From: Methylobacterium sp. R2-1
GTDB taxonomy: Bacteria > Pseudomonadota > Alphaproteobacteria > Rhizobiales > Beijerinckiaceae
DNA: 64,000 nt
Direction of reading: 5' to 3'
Assembly (NCBI RefSeq): GCF_014191355.1
Contig: NZ_JACHWM010000003.1
Span: 355,850-419,849 of the forward strand
The notes under the pieces were generated by a model. The model did no database searches. It was not told the origin of the DNA and worked only from the letters and a program-made list of their open reading frames with translations. The translations under genes were made by a program, and so were the position numbers. How positions within the stretch are numbered: the first letter of the stretch is position 1; each line of letters starts with the position of its first letter. Shown one piece after another: positions 1-7,960 of this stretch.

Positions 1-1659
1 GTGGTCAACCAGTGCCGCGCGACCCAGGAGGCGATGCGGGCGATCCGCACCGTCCGGCCGGATGCCCGCCTGATCCAGACCGAGGATATCGGCAGAACCT
101 TCAGCACGCCGCTCTTGGCCGAGCAGGCCGAGTACGAGAACGGACGGCGCTGGCTCAGCCTCGATCTCCTGTGCGGACGGGTGGACCGAAGCCACCCCTG
201 GTTCGTGCGTCTCCTCGCACACGGCATCGACAGCCGCATTCTCGACGCGCTCCGCGACGAGGCCGCTCCCGACCTGATCGGCGTCAACCATTACCTCACG
301 AGCGAACGCTACCTCGACCAGAAGAGCAAGACCTATCCGCCCTGGCTTCGCGGCGGGAACGGGCGGCGGCGCTATGCGGACGCGGAAGCCGTGCGGATCC
401 CCCATCTCACTGGGCTGACCGGACCGCGGGCCCGCCTCGCGGAGGTTTGGGAGCGCTACGGAAGGCCGCTTGCCGTCACCGAGGTCCACCACGGCTGCAC
501 CCGCGACGAGCAGCTGCGCTGGTTCGCCGAGGTCTGGGAGGCGGCTGGGGCGCTGAACCAAGCCGGTGTGCCCGTGCAGGCCGTCACCCTGTGGTCGCTG
601 TTCGGCGCGGTCGATTGGAACTCTCTGCTGCTGCGCCGTGACGGCCATTACGAACCTGGCGCCTACGACATCCGGGCGCCGCGGCCGCGCCTCACCGCCC
701 TCGGCCGGGCGGCGCAGGAGCTGACGGCGTCCGGGCGGATGTCGCATCCGGTGCTGGCCTCGCCGGGCTGGTGGCGCCGCCCCGAGCGGGCCTACCTCCC
801 CGAGCCGACGGAGCCCGCCCCGCGCCCTGCGCTGGATGCGTCGGTCATCGTCCTTGAGGGAGCGGGCGCCTACGGCGGGGTGATCGCGGGCCTGTGCGAG
901 GGACGGGGCATGGCGACGCTCCAGATCGAGGCGAGCGCTCTTCCAGAGGCTCTGGTGCAGGCGCGGCCCTGGGCAGTGATCGATGCTACGAGCCTGCCGC
1001 GGGCCGCAACCGCCAAGCGCTTTCCCGGCGGCTCGTTCCGGGCCGACATCCGGATGGGCGAGGCGGTGGCGCGGCTCTGCGCGCGGGCCGGCCTGCCGCT
1101 CCTCGCCTTCTCCTCGGATCTCGTCTTCGACGGGCGTGAGGAGCGGCCTGCTTGCGAGAGCGACCCAGTCCGGCCTAGCGGCCTCTACGGTGCGAGCGAG
1201 GCCGAGCGCGAGGCCCGCATCCTCGGTGCCCACCCGTTAGCCCTCATCGTGCGCACGAGCGCGGTGTTCGGCTTGCCCGAGGGGGACGACGCGGCCGGAC
1301 GGCTTCTCGCGTCTCCGGACGGTGCCGGAGGTCGGCTGTGCGTCGGCCGGGAGATCGTCTCGCCTGCCTATCTGCCCGACTTCGCCCACGCCGCGCTCGA
1401 CCTCCTCGTCGATGGCGAGACGGGGATCTGGCACCTCACCCACCCGGAGGCGGTGACCTGGGAAGAGTTCGCGCGGCGGCTGGCGGCGGCGGCCGGCCTG
1501 CCCGATCCCGTCCTGACCGTGCTGCGCCTGGTGGATCGGCGCAACACCGCCCTCGCGAGCGAGCGCGGAGGCCTGATGCCGCCGCTCGATTGCGCCATCA
1601 CCCGCTTCATCACCGCGCCGCGCCGCCCGCCCGCACCGGCCGAGCTCGCCGCCGAATGA
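1..1659 (+). CDS. GH1-like glycosidase domain fused to RmlD-like sugar-nucleotide reductase domain (5' end outside window)
   Basis: The reading frame is open from the first base, so the gene starts upstream; the GTG at position 1 is probably not its start. Window residues 1-250 look like the C-terminal half of a GH1-type TIM barrel. DLIGVNHY is near residue 91 and AVTEVHHG contains Glu161, which sits where the GH1 nucleophile (ITENG motif) lies. Residues 280-550 resemble RmlD (dTDP-4-dehydrorhamnose reductase): a glycine-rich GAGAYGG, FSSDLVFDG (usually STDYVFDG) and LYGASEAE. The SDR YxxxK motif reads Tyr396-G-A-S-Glu400, so the catalytic Lys is absent. The stop overlaps the next start as ATGA, implying translational coupling. 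A role in synthesis or remodelling of a surface glycan is inferred from the operon only. The fusion is visible; substrate and activity are unknown. Confidence 0.8.
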   Translation: MVNQCRATQEAMRAIRTVRPDARLIQTEDIGRTFSTPLLAEQAEYENGRRWLSLDLLCGRVDRSHPWFVRLLAHGIDSRILDALRDEAAPDLIGVNHYLTSERYLDQKSKTYPPWLRGGNGRRRYADAEAVRIPHLTGLTGPRARLAEVWERYGRPLAVTEVHHGCTRDEQLRWFAEVWEAAGALNQAGVPVQAVTLWSLFGAVDWNSLLLRRDGHYEPGAYDIRAPRPRLTALGRAAQELTASGRMSHPVLASPGWWRRPERAYLPEPTEPAPRPALDASVIVLEGAGAYGGVIAGLCEGRGMATLQIEASALPEALVQARPWAVIDATSLPRAATAKRFPGGSFRADIRMGEAVARLCARAGLPLLAFSSDLVFDGREERPACESDPVRPSGLYGASEAEREARILGAHPLALIVRTSAVFGLPEGDDAAGRLLASPDGAGGRLCVGREIVSPAYLPDFAHAALDLLVDGETGIWHLTHPEAVTWEEFARRLAAAAGLPDPVLTVLRLVDRRNTALASERGGLMPPLDCAITRFITAPRRPPAPAELAAE

Positions 1660-2804
1660 TCAGACCCGTGCCGATGACCGATGCTCCGATCCGAGGCCTG
1701 TTCCTGGGCGGCTTCGAGTGCTCCACCCATCGCCGCTCGGACGGGCGGCGCCTCGATGTCCTCGCGGCCACGGGCCATGACCGCCACGCGCTGCTCGATT
1801 ACCGCGCTTTGAGTCGCCACGGCCTCGCCGCCGCCCGCGACGGGTTGCGCTGGCACCGGATCGAAACGCAGCCGGGCCGCTACGACTGGTCGAGCGCCCT
1901 GCCGATGCTGCGGGCGGCGCGGGAAGCCGGAATACAGGTGATCTGGGACCTGTGCCATTACGGCTGGCCCGACGATCTCGACATCTGGTCGGAGGACTTC
2001 ATCACCCGCTTCGCCGCCTTCGCGGCGGAAGCGGCGAGGCGCATCCGCGAAGTCTCTGGCGCGCCGCCCTTCCTGTGCCCGGTCAACGAAATCTCTTACT
2101 GGGCCTGGGCCGGCGGCGAGGTCGGCCGAATCGGACCCCTGGCCTGCGGGCAGGGGCCGGTCCTGAAGCGCCAACTCGTGCGCGCCGCCCTCGCCGCGAT
2201 CAGGGCCGTCCGCGCGGTCGATCCCGAGGCCCGCTTCCTCCATGCCGAGCCGGCGATCCATGTCGCCGACGGCGCCGCTCCCGAGGGGGCCGCCGCCTAT
2301 CGCGAGGTTCAGTACGAGGCGCTTGACATGATTGGCGGGCGACGGGCGGCGGAACTCGTCGGCCATCCATCGGCGCTCGATCTCATCGGCCTCAACTTCT
2401 ATCCCGACAACCAGTGGGTCCATGGCGGCGGCACGATCCCGCTCGGCCACCACGCCTACCGCCCGTTCCGCTCTATGCTGGCGGAGGCCCATGCTCGCTA
2501 CGGCCGCCCGCTCCTCGTGGCCGAGACCGGCGCGGAGGGGACCGCCAAGGCGGCGTGGCTGCACTACGTCTGCGCCGAGGTGCGGGCGGCGCAGACGCAG
2601 GGCGTGCCGATCCTCGGCATCTGCCTCTATCCCATCCTCGACTATCCGGGCTGGGAGAACGAGCGCCCCTGCGCCGTTGGCCTGTTTTCCGCCCCCGACC
2701 AGGACGGCACCCGCCGGCTCGACGAGCCCCTGGCTGCCGAACTCCGCGAGCAGCAGGCGCGGTTCGCCCGCATCGACGAGGAGGATGCCCGTGGCGCAGC
2801 CTGA
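1656..2804 (+). CDS. Glycosidase-like TIM-barrel protein (GH clan A type)
   Basis: A 382-residue protein whose ATG overlaps the preceding stop (ATGA). It looks like a complete (beta/alpha)8 glycosidase. The catalytic pair of clan GH-A seems intact: Glu145 in PVNEIS as acid/base and Glu290 in VAETG as nucleophile, with DLIGLNFYPDN between them. The early segment RWHRIETQPGRYDW also resembles GH1/GH39-type barrels. It shares DLIG(V/L)N and general layout with the N-terminal domain of the upstream fusion, so the two are probably distant duplicates. No signal peptide is seen, so it is probably cytoplasmic. It lies between the fusion gene and an ABC exporter, which suggests work on an exported glycan or glycolipid. 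The substrate cannot be read from sequence. Confidence 0.8.
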   Translation: MIRPVPMTDAPIRGLFLGGFECSTHRRSDGRRLDVLAATGHDRHALLDYRALSRHGLAAARDGLRWHRIETQPGRYDWSSALPMLRAAREAGIQVIWDLCHYGWPDDLDIWSEDFITRFAAFAAEAARRIREVSGAPPFLCPVNEISYWAWAGGEVGRIGPLACGQGPVLKRQLVRAALAAIRAVRAVDPEARFLHAEPAIHVADGAAPEGAAAYREVQYEALDMIGGRRAAELVGHPSALDLIGLNFYPDNQWVHGGGTIPLGHHAYRPFRSMLAEAHARYGRPLLVAETGAEGTAKAAWLHYVCAEVRAAQTQGVPILGICLYPILDYPGWENERPCAVGLFSAPDQDGTRRLDEPLAAELREQQARFARIDEEDARGAA

Positions 2805-4617
2805 CCGGGACGCGACCCCGAGTGCGGAGGCCCCGGGATCTGCGGAGGAGCCCTCGCATCTCGCCAGTGGCGGACGCTTCATCCTGCACCACATGCTGGC
2901 TTGGCGCGGCCACTTCGCCGCGCTGCTCCTGCTCGTCGTCACCTCGGCCGCCTGCGGTGTCGGCCAGCAATACGGCCTGAAGCTCCTCGTCGATGCCATC
3001 GCCGGACCGCCCTCGCTCAATGGCGCCGTCCTGTTCGCCCTCGGCCTGTTCCTCGTCCTTATCGCCCTGGAGGCGGCCCTGGCGCGCCTCACCGGGTGGC
3101 TTGCTTGCCGCACGACCGTCGGCGTCGGCGTCGATCTGCGCATCGAACTGTTCGAGCACCTCGAACGTCAGTCGATGCACTATTTTGCCGAGAATCTCGC
3201 CGGCTCGCTCGGCCAGCGCATCACCGCCACCGCCGGCAATTTCGGGGCGCTCGTCAACACCTTCGTCTGGCGCATCGTCCCGCCCATCGTCGATGTCGCC
3301 GGGGCGGTGATCATCTTCGGCAGCGTCGACGGGCTCCTCACCCTGGCGCTCGTAGCCATGATCCTGACCGTCACCGCCGGACTGATCGGCTTCGGCGTGC
3401 GCGGCCGGCCGATCCACCGGGCCTATTCGGGTCAGGCGGCGGTGATTGCGGGCGACCTCGTCGACACCATCGCCAACATGTGGACCGTGAAGGCGTTCTC
3501 CGCCCGCGTCCGCGAGCGTGACCGCCTCGGTGCGGGCTTCCGCATCGAGGCGGCGGCGCAGCGCCGGAGCTGGCTTTACCTGGAGAAGGCCCGGCTTATC
3601 CATGACATCGCGCTGTGGGTACTCGCCGCAGGCATCCTCGCCTGGACGCTGGTGCTGTGGGGCCGCGGCAGCGCCAGTGCCGGCAGCGTCGTCGTGGTGG
3701 CGAGCCTGACGCTGCGCATCCTCCACTCCTCGAAGGACATGGCGCTCTCCCTGGTCGACGTCGCGCAGCAATTCGGCTTCATCGAGGAGACGCTCTCGGT
3801 GATCGCCAAGCCCTGTACCGTGCGGGACGTATCCGGCGCACCGGCCCTTGTACCGCGGGGCGGGCAGATCGAATTGCGGGATGTATCCTTCGGCTACCGG
3901 CCGGGGCACCCGGCGCTCGACAGCGTCACGCTGTCGATCCCGGCCGGCCAGAAGGTCGGCATCGTCGGGCCTTCGGGCGCGGGCAAGTCGACGCTGGTGC
4001 ACCTGCTCCAGCGCCTCTACGACGTCGATCGCGGCGAGATCCGCATCGACGGACAGCCGATCGCCGGCGTGCGCCAGGATTCGCTGCGCGACGCGCTCGC
4101 GGTGGTGTCGCAGGAGATCGGGCTGCTGCACCGCTCGGTGATGGACAATATCCGCTTCGCACGGCCCGAGGCAGACGACGAGACGGTGTTCGCGGTGGCG
4201 CGCGCCGCCGCCTGCGACGGCTTCGTGCGCCATCTGCCGGAGGGCTACGACACCATCGTCGGCGAGCGCGGCACGCGGCTCTCGGGCGGCCAGCGCCAGC
4301 GGATCGGCATCGCCCGCGCGCTCCTCAAGCAGGCCCCGATCCTGCTCCTCGACGAGGCGACCTCGGCGCTCGACACCGAGACCGAGATGGCGATCCAGGC
4401 GGCCATCGTTCGTCTGATGCGCGAGCGCACGGTGATCGCGGTGGCGCATCGCCTGTCGACGCTCACCGCCTTCGACCGCATTCTCGTCGTCAGCGACGGG
4501 CGCATCGTCGAGGACGGGACGGTGAGGCAGCTACGGCAGGCGGGTGGCCTCTTCGAGGAGATGTGGCGTCTACAGGCAGAAGGGTTGTCCGACGAGAGTG
4601 TGATGGACGCGGCCTGA
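2791..4617 (+). CDS. Fused ABC transporter, permease plus ATPase (exporter type)
   Basis: About 608 residues, with an N-terminal six-helix transmembrane region (about residues 30-310) followed by an ABC ATPase. Visible motifs: Walker A GPSGAGKST near residue 392, signature LSGGQRQRIGIARALL near 497, Walker B ILLLDEATSALD, and the H-loop in AVAHRLSTL. This is the half-size exporter architecture (MsbA/NdvA-like) that works as a homodimer in the inner membrane. The GTG at 2791 is preferred because AGGAGG (2779-2784) is six bases upstream; the ATG at 2785 touches that site and is less likely. The gene overlaps the glycosidase gene by 14 bases. Context suggests export of a saccharide or glycolipid, but the substrate is inferred. 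Confidence 0.9.
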   Translation: MAQPDRDATPSAEAPGSAEEPSHLASGGRFILHHMLAWRGHFAALLLLVVTSAACGVGQQYGLKLLVDAIAGPPSLNGAVLFALGLFLVLIALEAALARLTGWLACRTTVGVGVDLRIELFEHLERQSMHYFAENLAGSLGQRITATAGNFGALVNTFVWRIVPPIVDVAGAVIIFGSVDGLLTLALVAMILTVTAGLIGFGVRGRPIHRAYSGQAAVIAGDLVDTIANMWTVKAFSARVRERDRLGAGFRIEAAAQRRSWLYLEKARLIHDIALWVLAAGILAWTLVLWGRGSASAGSVVVVASLTLRILHSSKDMALSLVDVAQQFGFIEETLSVIAKPCTVRDVSGAPALVPRGGQIELRDVSFGYRPGHPALDSVTLSIPAGQKVGIVGPSGAGKSTLVHLLQRLYDVDRGEIRIDGQPIAGVRQDSLRDALAVVSQEIGLLHRSVMDNIRFARPEADDETVFAVARAAACDGFVRHLPEGYDTIVGERGTRLSGGQRQRIGIARALLKQAPILLLDEATSALDTETEMAIQAAIVRLMRERTVIAVAHRLSTLTAFDRILVVSDGRIVEDGTVRQLRQAGGLFEEMWRLQAEGLSDESVMDAA

Positions 4618-4715
4618 TGCGAGCAATTGCAGCTTTGGCGGCTGCTTCAGCCCTAAGCGCAGGGCAGCCCGCAATTCGTCCGATCATCATCTTCGCTTGT
4701 TCACGGGGCCAATCG

Positions 4716-4731
4716 GATATCGATCGATATC
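4716..4731. repeat. 16-bp perfect palindrome
   Basis: GATATCGATCGATATC is a perfect palindrome between the convergent ABC transporter gene and the small membrane-protein gene. It could be a dyad operator or part of a transcription end. It has no T-tract and no recognised family. Confidence 0.5.
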
Positions 4732-4744
4732 GTCGAGCCGGCGG

Positions 4745-4900
4745 TCATGGGCGCGTCGTGCTCTGCGGCTCCTCCGGAAGGGTCCGGCTCGGGATGCTGA
4801 CGAAGTAGAGAGTAAAGCCGATCAGGGCCAAGGCCAGCAGTGCGGCGCCAATCATACCGAAGCGGTTTGTGCGGATGCGCGGGGGCTGCGGTTGTGTCAT
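4745..4900 (-). CDS. Small single-pass membrane protein (51 aa)
   Basis: The product begins MTQPQPPRIRTNRFGMIG and has one hydrophobic segment (about residues 15-34, GMIGAALLALALIGFTLYFV) flanked by a basic N-terminus and a polar, Pro-rich tail. An AGGAG ribosome site lies about five bases before the ATG (complement of 4898-4900). The Arg/Asn-rich N-terminus followed by the helix predicts N-in orientation. It converges on the ABC transporter gene and is not obviously in an operon. Function is unknown. Good start signals and a clean transmembrane profile argue that it is real. Confidence 0.65.
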   Translation of the reverse strand: MTQPQPPRIRTNRFGMIGAALLALALIGFTLYFVSIPSRTLPEEPQSTTRP

Positions 4901-5413
4901 TGTATCTCCTGCTTATTTTGGGTTCTTTTCCATGATCAGGACCCTTTGACCGACACGGAATGAGCGCGTGGTGTCTTGAGGATCCCGAGATAAAACTGGC
5001 GCGCGTTTGCGATTTAGAGCATCGTCCCGAAAGGTGGCCACCGGCTTTCGGAAAGAGACGATGCTCTAGAAGATCGAGGCACGATCACGCCAAGCTTCGA
5101 CGATGCGGCCGCACACCTATGGTGATCGAGATAGCCCGAGCGGCTCCGGCGTGGGTGCGATGAACGAAACGCGATGACGTTCATGCCGGAATAGCAACGC
5201 CACCAGCGCACTGGTTCCGGTGCGTCATCAAACAATATTCTGTTGTGCCGTACTCGCGCACTGCCGGAGGCTCGCGATCGGCGACGTTATCTAACCGATG
5301 ACTGTTTGGCACAACACGAAAGCGTTTCGTGAAACAGGGAGCTGGAACTCGCGCGATCACCCGGACTTCTCCGGTCAATCCGCACAAATTCAGCGCATTC
5401 ACGGGTCACACCT
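4901..5413. other. Intergenic stretch without a convincing gene
   Basis: About 510 bases upstream of the small membrane-protein gene. It holds the palindromic repeat at 5015-5068 and otherwise moderately AT-richer DNA. Short frames exist on both strands, but none has a good ribosome site or protein-like composition. Confidence 0.5.
5015..5068. repeat. Intergenic palindromic repeat element (54 bp)
   Basis: Perfect 12-bp terminal inverted arms, TAGAGCATCGTC and GACGATGCTCTA, enclose an inner imperfect dyad (CCGAAAGGTGG / CCACCGGCTTTCGG). The layout matches the short palindromic elements scattered between genes in Rhizobiales, which carry a GAGCAT...CGAAAA...TTTTCG...ATGCTC pattern (recalled, not searched). 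It would fold into a long hairpin in RNA. Confidence 0.75.
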
Positions 5414-5623
5414 ATGCAATACGAACATGATCCTGACCGCTGTGCTTGCCCGCCAGTGCTAGAACGAGCAGGGCCAGCCCCCGTCTGCGCCCGTGACGAT
5501 GGACGCGGAGCGCCCCCGGTGGCAGAGCCGCCGGCCCGGACCGATACGAAGCGGATGCTGCCGCGCGGTCGAGTCGTTCCGCCACCCAAGGATTTCGAGG
5601 GCTTCGGCTCCTTCTCCACGTAA
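5414..5623 (+). CDS. Hypothetical small ORF (69 aa), doubtful
   Basis: The product begins MQYEHDPDRCACPPVLERAG and ends in a Pro/Gly-rich tail (PPPKDFEGFGSFST). The second half has GC-rich third positions typical of the neighbourhood; the first half does not. No clear ribosome site and no recognised family. It may be real, a remnant or chance. Confidence 0.25.
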   Translation: MQYEHDPDRCACPPVLERAGPAPVCARDDGRGAPPVAEPPARTDTKRMLPRGRVVPPPKDFEGFGSFST

Positions 5624-5795
5624 ACCTCTCAGGGAACCGGAGAAGGTCCGCCGATCCACCCTACCGAACAGCGATCCAGGGGCGACGCCGGATCGTCATT
5701 GATCGCGAACAAGGGTGCCGTTCTCTGATTCAGGCTGCCCGGACCGGGCGTCCCCGAAGCGGCTGGTCCTGTGGTTCCGACAGCAAGACAGGCGA

Positions 5796-6137
5796 ATGAT
5801 CGGCACCCGGCTGCACGCATTCAGCGACTACGTGATCCTAGCCACCATCGCTCTGCTCGGCCAAGCGCCCGGGCGCGGCCCCGGTACGTGGCGGATCATG
5901 GAGGTCGGTCCGCCCTGGCACTTGGCCTACACTTTGGTGACGCGTCACGAGGGCGGTCTCGTGCCCCGCCTCTCGATGCGCACGCACCTGGCGCTCGACG
6001 CGCTGAGCGGCCTGACCTTCGTCGGAGCCGGCATCCTGATGCGCCGTGAGCTCATGCGGGACAGGGCTCTGCTCGTCGGCCTCGGCCTCGCCGAACTCGC
6101 CCTCAGCAATGACAAGACGGATTCCCGCGGCCGATGA
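5796..6137 (+). CDS. Small membrane protein resembling SPW-repeat proteins
   Basis: A 113-residue product (MIGTRLHAFSDYVILATIALLG...) with about four hydrophobic stretches. The pattern TRLHAFSDY, then THLALDALSGLTF later, resembles the internal duplication of SPW-repeat membrane proteins (TRLHGxLDY / xHLxLDxxxGxxL). The usual SPW tripeptides are not evident, so this is a divergent or degraded member. An in-frame upstream ATG at 5715 exists, but the added residues look non-coding. It stands alone upstream of a palindromic repeat. Function of the family is unknown. Confidence 0.5.
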   Translation: MIGTRLHAFSDYVILATIALLGQAPGRGPGTWRIMEVGPPWHLAYTLVTRHEGGLVPRLSMRTHLALDALSGLTFVGAGILMRRELMRDRALLVGLGLAELALSNDKTDSRGR

Positions 6138-6150
6138 CATCGAACGGATG

Positions 6151-6185
6151 ATACGGTCTCCGCTTGATCAAAGCGGGGACCGTAT
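6151..6185. repeat. Inverted repeat, 15-bp arms with one mismatch
   Basis: ATACGGTCTCCGCTT and AAGCGGGGACCGTAT pair with one mismatch around a short GATCA loop, a few bases after the SPW-like gene. There is no T-tract, so it looks more like a dispersed intergenic palindrome than an intrinsic terminator. Confidence 0.65.
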
Positions 6186-6520
6186 CGCTCAGCCCGCGCG
6201 GCGCTTGAGCGAAGCCCAAATCTGCCATCCAGAAGGGATCAGCCGGATTTGGTCTGAGGCGATCGAAGCGCAGCCCGTTTGCCGGGATCGCCGCAACATC
6301 ATTCACCGACTGAGATGAATGCCGCCGTCATCCGTGGAACACGGATAGTCCCGAGCGGCGGACCCAAGTTGGAGAGACCTGCCTTTGCGTGCAAGCGGCT
6401 CTCTCACACGCTGCCGATCCGCGGACGGGCATTTTCGATAATTCGTTCGGTATCGCACAGAAACTTCGATGTTTGGATCAGGTTAGGACGATAGATCCCG
6501 CAGCATAGAAGCAGCAAATC
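6186..6520. other. Intergenic stretch, no gene seen
   Basis: About 335 bases between the inverted repeat and the small ORF at 6521. Short frames have no ribosome site or family resemblance. No repeat or clear promoter element was recognised. Confidence 0.45.
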
Positions 6521-6670
6521 ATGTCTCAGGTTAAATCAACGCAGCAGGATAAAGCAAGGTTGTCTTTCCTGATGAGCGTTATCTTTTATAACATCCCCGC
6601 GGCGTTTCGTGTCGCAGAGGCCAACGGGCTCGGGACGGCGCAGGCCCGTTCACTCTCCAAAGTATCCTGA
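6521..6670 (+). CDS. Possible small ORF (49 aa)
   Basis: The product begins MSQVKSTQQDKARLSFLMSV and has one short hydrophobic patch (SFLMSVIFYNIPAAF). It is AT-richer than its neighbours. No strong ribosome site is seen. A perfect 14-bp hairpin follows five bases after the stop, as expected for the end of a short transcription unit. Function unknown. Confidence 0.35.
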   Translation: MSQVKSTQQDKARLSFLMSVIFYNIPAAFRVAEANGLGTAQARSLSKVS

Positions 6671-6674
6671 CGAC

Positions 6675-6713
6675 CCATCAGGGCAGGCTCGCGTCGCGGG
6701 CCTGCCCTGATGG
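6675..6713 (+). terminator. Strong hairpin after the small ORF
   Basis: CCATCAGGGCAGGC (6675-6688) pairs perfectly with GCCTGCCCTGATGG (6700-6713) around an 11-base loop. No T-run follows, so termination is only likely. It covers the alternative ATG at 6710 of the next gene and argues for the start at 6743. Confidence 0.55.
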
Positions 6714-6742
6714 ATTGCTCCTCCATCATCGAATTGGTTGCG

Positions 6743-7960
6743 ATGCTCCACATCCATTTTGGCGCCGGCCGTCTCGGCCTTGGTCTCGTCGTCCCCTTGT
6801 TTCAGTCATCCGGCACCGAGAGCATCATTCTCAATCGAGCCGTACCTGCGGCGAACGCGACCGGCAGCCCGGCTCTCGGAGCGAGCCGGCGCAACGAACT
6901 CCTGCGTGACCATCCTGAGCGGCGTTACGGGCTGCAAATCCTGGATGGCACAGCGTCGGGCACTCAGCCGATCCGGTACACGGCATTCCACACCTACGAC
7001 GAAGACGAGGTCGAGGCCCTGACACGGCGGATCGTGGAGGGTTCCGCGGCAAGGCAACGGGGCGTCGTCGTCACCGCATCCGTCCTTAAGCAGGAGAACT
7101 ATCCGCCCGTAATCGCGTCGCTGAACGCGCTCTCCGAACTTCGGGAGGCCGGGGATCCGGTCGGCCCGATCTTCCTGATCGCTTGCGAGAACACCGTTTC
7201 AGCCCAGCATGTTCTGCAGGCTCCCGAATTCGCCGATCGCGTCACGTCCGCGACTCGTAGGCAGGTGTCGCCGGTGGCGGCCCTGGTCGATCGAATGTGC
7301 GTCGAACTGGAGGAGGATCGGTCGGACGCCTATCCGACCGTCACGGTGCGCACGGAGCCCTACGCCTCGCTCAAGCTCGCGCTGAGCCCGGAAGTCGAGA
7401 TCCTACGCGACCTCTGTGCCGGCACGGAGGTCGGATTTAGCCGCCATCTTGAGGTGGAGAAACAGATCAAGGGCTGGCTTCTGAACGGGACGCACTGGCT
7501 GATCGCCTTGAGGGCGTTCCAGGCGAGCGGCGGCGACCGCGGAATGAAGCTCAACGAGTTCATCGGCGCCTCGCCAGAGCAGCGCCGACACGCGATCGCG
7601 GTGATGGACGAGATGCGCGAGGGCGTCGCCCTGCTGCTGCGACGCGATCCCACCTACGCCGCCTTCGTGCGCGACGTAGAGATCGACGACTATCTCGCGG
7701 GCGCCGCCACGGCGATCCTCCAGCGCTTCTTCTCGACCGAGGATCCGATCACCCGCATTCTGGCCCGCTTCCAAGCGCCGCCCGCGGGTGATGCCAGCAC
7801 CATCGAGGCGTTCAGCCGCCGCTTCGCCGACCGCATCAACGGACCGCTCGGCGCCTACGAGGCAGAGAAGGGCGTGCTGCCGCCCGCCATAAGCCGCGGC
7901 CTCCTGAGCCTGCTGCATCTCGTGGAATCGGGAACCTTCATCGATGCCTGCGCACAGTGA
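6743..7960 (+). CDS. Mannitol-1-phosphate 5-dehydrogenase-like polyol dehydrogenase
   Basis: A 405-residue protein opening MLHIHFGAGRLGLG, matching the N-terminal NAD-binding GAGxxGxG motif of the MtlD / polyol-specific long-chain dehydrogenase family. IACENTVS corresponds to the conserved (V/A)CEN motif, and a helical C-terminal domain (KQIKGWLLNGTHWLIAL) is present. The ATG at 6743 is chosen because the protein then begins at the Rossmann fold; an in-frame ATG at 6710 lies in a hairpin. Known members interconvert hexitol phosphates and ketose phosphates with NAD(H). It overlaps an MFS sugar porter, followed by a HAD phosphatase. The exact polyol is not determinable. Confidence 0.75.
   Translation: MLHIHFGAGRLGLGLVVPLFQSSGTESIILNRAVPAANATGSPALGASRRNELLRDHPERRYGLQILDGTASGTQPIRYTAFHTYDEDEVEALTRRIVEGSAARQRGVVVTASVLKQENYPPVIASLNALSELREAGDPVGPIFLIACENTVSAQHVLQAPEFADRVTSATRRQVSPVAALVDRMCVELEEDRSDAYPTVTVRTEPYASLKLALSPEVEILRDLCAGTEVGFSRHLEVEKQIKGWLLNGTHWLIALRAFQASGGDRGMKLNEFIGASPEQRRHAIAVMDEMREGVALLLRRDPTYAAFVRDVEIDDYLAGAATAILQRFFSTEDPITRILARFQAPPAGDASTIEAFSRRFADRINGPLGAYEAEKGVLPPAISRGLLSLLHLVESGTFIDACAQ

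Noticed and set aside
1368..3143. 591-aa minus-strand open frame
   Set aside because: It lies opposite the glycosidase and fusion genes, has Arg/Ala-rich shadow composition and matches no family; long antisense frames are common at this GC content.
4617..4808. 63-aa ORF coupled to the ABC transporter stop (TGATG)
   Set aside because: No ribosome site, its second half is antisense to a better small gene, and composition is not protein-like.
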